From: JAGXFP01 sp046484585
Lineage (GTDB): Bacteria > Desulfobacterota > Desulfobulbia > Desulfobulbales > JAGXFP01
DNA length: 15,948 bases
Direction: 5' to 3'
Assembly: GCA_046484585.1 (NCBI GenBank)
Contig: JAWOIQ010000212.1
Span: forward strand, 1 to 15,948
The stretch's first letter is position 1. The number at the start of each line of letters is the position of its first letter. A model generated the notes under the pieces. That model was not told the DNA's origin, did no database searches, and was given only the letters and a program-made list of their open reading frames with translations. The translations under genes were made by a program, and so were the position numbers. Shown piece by piece: positions 13,974-15,948 of the stretch.

Positions 13974-14990
13974 GCCGGGTCCGCTAGAAAATCAATCTTC
14001 CCGAAGGCTCTTCTGGCCACGGCGACCTTGGTCTGCCTGCTCATCTCACCGGCCTGGGTCCGGGGAAGCGATCAACCGGAGAGCGAAGAAAGCCGGGATG
14101 AAGATAAATCCTTAATGAGTTATATCGATCGATACCACGCTTATCTGAACAGCCAGGTCAATCAGCCGGCGATCTGGTTCGATGGTTTTTTTGGAGACCC
14201 GAGGGCCTACGAGGAGGAGTTGCCGACATCTTTTGTCAGGGTACGCATCTCGGCACGCTACACGGAAGGCGATAGCTTTGACTTTCCAGTCCGCCTCCGG
14301 GCCAATATCAAACTGCCCAAGGCCTCCGACAAACTGAGCCTGATCATTCTCGGCTATGACCCCGAAGATGATGAAACTACACGTTTCGACGATGATCTGC
14401 CTCGAACCATCGACGAGGAAAGGGATAAAGAAAGAAGCAGCGTCGGACTTCGTTATATAATTTACAAATCAATTCGCTCCAAGCTCCATTTCGGCGGCGG
14501 CACCAGCAGCCTCATACCCTTCGAATATTATCTCCGGGCCAGCTATCGCCGCTTTGTCCATATAGCCAGCAATAATGTCATCAAGTTCAGTCAAATCGGT
14601 TATTGGGATTCCGAGGATGGTTTCGGGACGACCAGCCGCGTCGATTTCGAAAGGGCCCTTCCCCAAAAAATTACCGGCCGGTTGAGTCTGTTCGGCACCC
14701 ATTCCGAAATCAGCAGGGGGGTTGACTGGGGGGTGGAGACCAACTTATTCAGACCCCTCTCGCCAAAATCCGCCATTTCATTGGACCTTGGAACTTACGG
14801 GATCACCAAGCCGGACTTTAAGACAACCTATTACCGAATCGGCGTTCGCACCAGGGCAAACGTTTTACGCCCCTGGCTGTTTCTGGAGATAAACCCGGCC
14901 CTGACCTTCCCGTTAGACCAGGAAGACGAAAGGCAGGCCGTAGGGGTAATGACCGTTATGATGGAAATTCAATTCTCCGCCGACCACTAG
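13974..14990 (+). CDS. Exported protein of unknown function, probable outer-membrane beta-barrel
   Basis: The product has 338 residues from ATG 13974. An in-frame ATG at 13929 would add 15 residues with three acidic ones before the signal, so the later start is preferred. Neither has a clear ribosome-binding site. Residues 1-31 are a Sec signal (RKSIFPKALLATATLVCLLI, then a WVRG cleavage region). The mature N-terminus is acidic and helical (about 30 residues). The rest is short alternating beta-strands separated by charged turns (VRVRISARY, RLRANIKLP, KLSLIILGY, SVGLRYIIY, KLHFGGG, YYLRASYRR and so on), which fits a small barrel of roughly 10-14 strands. The last strand reads MTVMMEIQFSADH. 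I do not recognise the family. Nothing nearby suggests a partner; it is flanked by repeat-rich spacers, so it is probably monocistronic. Confidence 0.75.
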   Translation, partial: AGSARKSIFPKALLATATLVCLLISPAWVRGSDQPESEESRDEDKSLMSYIDRYHAYLNSQVNQPAIWFDGFFGDPRAYEEELPTSFVRVRISARYTEGDSFDFPVRLRANIKLPKASDKLSLIILGYDPEDDETTRFDDDLPRTIDEERDKERSSVGLRYIIYKSIRSKLHFGGGTSSLIPFEYYLRASYRRFVHIASNNVIKFSQIGYWDSEDGFGTTSRVDFERALPQKITGRLSLFGTHSEISRGVDWGVETNLFRPLSPKSAISLDLGTYGITKPDFKTTYYRIGVRTRANVLRPWLFLEINPALTFPLDQEDERQAVGVMTVMMEIQFSADH

Positions 14991-15124
14991 TCGCCAGACC
15001 CTTTTGACCGCTCCATCTGTCCGTTGCCTGAAGGCCCGCCGGTCCTCTTGTCCAAATCTGCACCACTACTGAACGGTTACAGTCCGGCGGTTTTGGGGAC
15101 TTTGGCGACCGCCCCGGTGAACAG

Positions 15125-15155
15125 TTGACAATTGCAATCAGGAAACGGGTATGCT
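15125..15155 (+). promoter_or_regulatory. Candidate sigma70 promoter for icd
   Basis: A consensus -35 TTGACA (15125-15130) is followed after 19 bases by TATGCT (15150-15155), within a GGGTATGCTAT context. The spacing is long and the -10 is only 4 of 6. It lies 263 bp before the isocitrate dehydrogenase start, with repeats in between, so the leader would be long. Confidence 0.35.
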
Positions 15156-15181
15156 ATTAGCATTGAGGACATCCATCCCAA

Positions 15182-15225
15182 GACTTTTTTGCGAGTTCGG
15201 CAGAATCGACAAGTTCGCAAAAGTC
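15182..15225. repeat. Inverted repeat GACTTTTTTGCGAGTT / AAGTTCGCAAAAGTC
   Basis: The arms at 15182-15197 and 15211-15225 pair nearly perfectly around a 13-base loop. The TTCGCAAAA core is the same motif found at 11605, 11752, 13663 and, inverted, at about 15383. Confidence 0.6.
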
Positions 15226-15248
15226 GCCAAAAGAAATAATGGAGCGCA

Positions 15249-15368
15249 CTTCGACAAGCTCAGCACGAACGTTAAATCAAAAAAGCTGAGTTGAGCGGCT
15301 TGTCTGCTCGTACAAAACTTATGCCCTGTGGGTACACAGTTATCCCGCTCATCCTGAGCCTGTCGAAG
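15249..15368. repeat. Dispersed CTTCGACAAGCTCAG inverted repeat enclosing repeat copy 2
   Basis: CTTCGACAAGCTCAG (15249-15263) is inverted at 15354-15368 (CTGAGCCTGTCGAAG) with 14 of 15 matching. Such ends are widespread in bacterial intergenic DNA. Between them, 15282-15334 is the second copy of the CTCGTAC...CTTATGCCC repeat, with an extra GCGGCTTG at 15295-15302 compared with 9856-9900. Confidence 0.75.
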
Positions 15369-15417
15369 GAAGGGTTTTTGATTTTTTGCGAACCCGTCAT
15401 ATTTACAAGGAAAAACA

Positions 15418-15948
15418 ATGACTACAGCCAGAATTATCTACACCGAAGTTGATGAAGCCCCCGCCCTGGCCACCTATTCCCTGCTGCCGATTCTCCAGGC
15501 GTACACCAAAGGAGCCGGCTTCTCTTTCACCACCAGGGATATCTCCCTGGCAGGCCGGATTATCGCGAACTTCCCGGACAACCTGACCGAGGAGCAGAAG
15601 ATCGCCGATGACCTCGGTGAACTGGGCGAGCTGGTCAAACAGCCCGACACCAATATCATCAAACTGCCGAACATCAGCGCCTCCATTCCCCAGCTGAAAG
15701 AAGCGGTCAAGGAGTTGCAGGAAAAAGGCTATGACATTCCGGACTATCCGGAAGAGCCTGAAACCGAGGCGGAAAAAACCCTGCACCGCCGCTTCGCCAA
15801 GGTCCTCGGCAGCGCCGTAAATCCGGTTCTGCGGGAGGGAAATTCCGACCGGCGGGCCGCCGCCGCGGTTAAGGAATTCGCCCGTAAAAACCCGCACCGG
15901 CTGATGAAAGAGTGGCCGGCCGAGTCCAAATGCCGGGTCGCCCACATG
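15418..15948 (+). CDS. icd: Monomeric-type NADP-dependent isocitrate dehydrogenase, N-terminal part
   Basis: 177 codons are visible before the right edge; the full family length is about 740 residues. The product oxidises and decarboxylates isocitrate to 2-oxoglutarate with NADP+ in the cytoplasmic TCA cycle. The N-terminus (IIYTEVDEAPALATYSLLPI), TRDISLAGRIIA, IIKLPNISASIPQLK, the DYPEEP segment and VNPVLREGNSDRR match the monomeric enzyme of Azotobacter and Corynebacterium closely. The dimeric enzyme has no such segments. The LPNISAS and NSDRR regions carry substrate-binding residues and are intact. ATG 15418 follows AAGGA at seven bases. It is preceded by about 430 bp of repeat-rich spacer and is probably transcribed alone. 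The end is missing only because the window stops. Confidence 0.96.
   Translation, partial: MTTARIIYTEVDEAPALATYSLLPILQAYTKGAGFSFTTRDISLAGRIIANFPDNLTEEQKIADDLGELGELVKQPDTNIIKLPNISASIPQLKEAVKELQEKGYDIPDYPEEPETEAEKTLHRRFAKVLGSAVNPVLREGNSDRRAAAAVKEFARKNPHRLMKEWPAESKCRVAHM

Overview
The window (about 58% GC by eye, not computed) looks like a chromosomal piece from a metal- or electrode-respiring bacterium of the Desulfuromonadales/Geobacterales type. The main reason is the density of multiheme c-type cytochromes next to outer-membrane porins. I count 43 canonical CxxCH heme sites in five proteins, plus one probable non-canonical CX9CH site. Dispersed repeats and a monomeric-type NADP isocitrate dehydrogenase fit such an organism but do not identify it.

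Left half, minus strand (1-7256): a porin-cytochrome system for moving electrons through the outer membrane. From upstream to downstream it has an OmcA/MtrC-family decaheme surface lipoprotein (7256-5208, own promoter and terminator); a 523-bp spacer with an inverted purine-rich repeat and a structured leader; then a tight three-gene operon. That operon encodes a porin (4684-3458), a periplasmic decaheme cytochrome (3444-2608) and a large lipoprotein cytochrome with at least 11 hemes (2555 to the left edge). The first ~77 bases are not cytochrome. They encode, on the plus strand, part of the DnaG primase zinc domain, so the left edge is a chimeric junction (assembly artefact or real rearrangement).

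Middle (7257-8060): a long divergent spacer with no credible gene. It holds a promoter for the OmcA-like gene and sequence that may be the remnant of an insertion sequence.

Centre, plus strand (8061-10761): a second conduit. It has a homologous porin (8061-9350), a pentaheme lipoprotein (9380-9850) and an octaheme lipoprotein (9920-10693), and ends in a strong terminator. It has no periplasmic cytochrome of its own. Its pentaheme protein shares a module with the periplasmic decaheme protein of the first cluster, so the two clusters may be partly exchangeable or may share a periplasmic partner.

Right part (10800-15948): unrelated housekeeping and hypothetical genes separated by repeat-rich spacers. 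These are a YkgJ-like cysteine-cluster protein (minus strand), a phosphomannomutase/phosphoglucomutase, a putative outer-membrane beta-barrel protein of unknown function, and the first 177 residues of monomeric NADP-dependent isocitrate dehydrogenase, cut by the right edge. Several families of short inverted or dispersed repeats fill the spacers.
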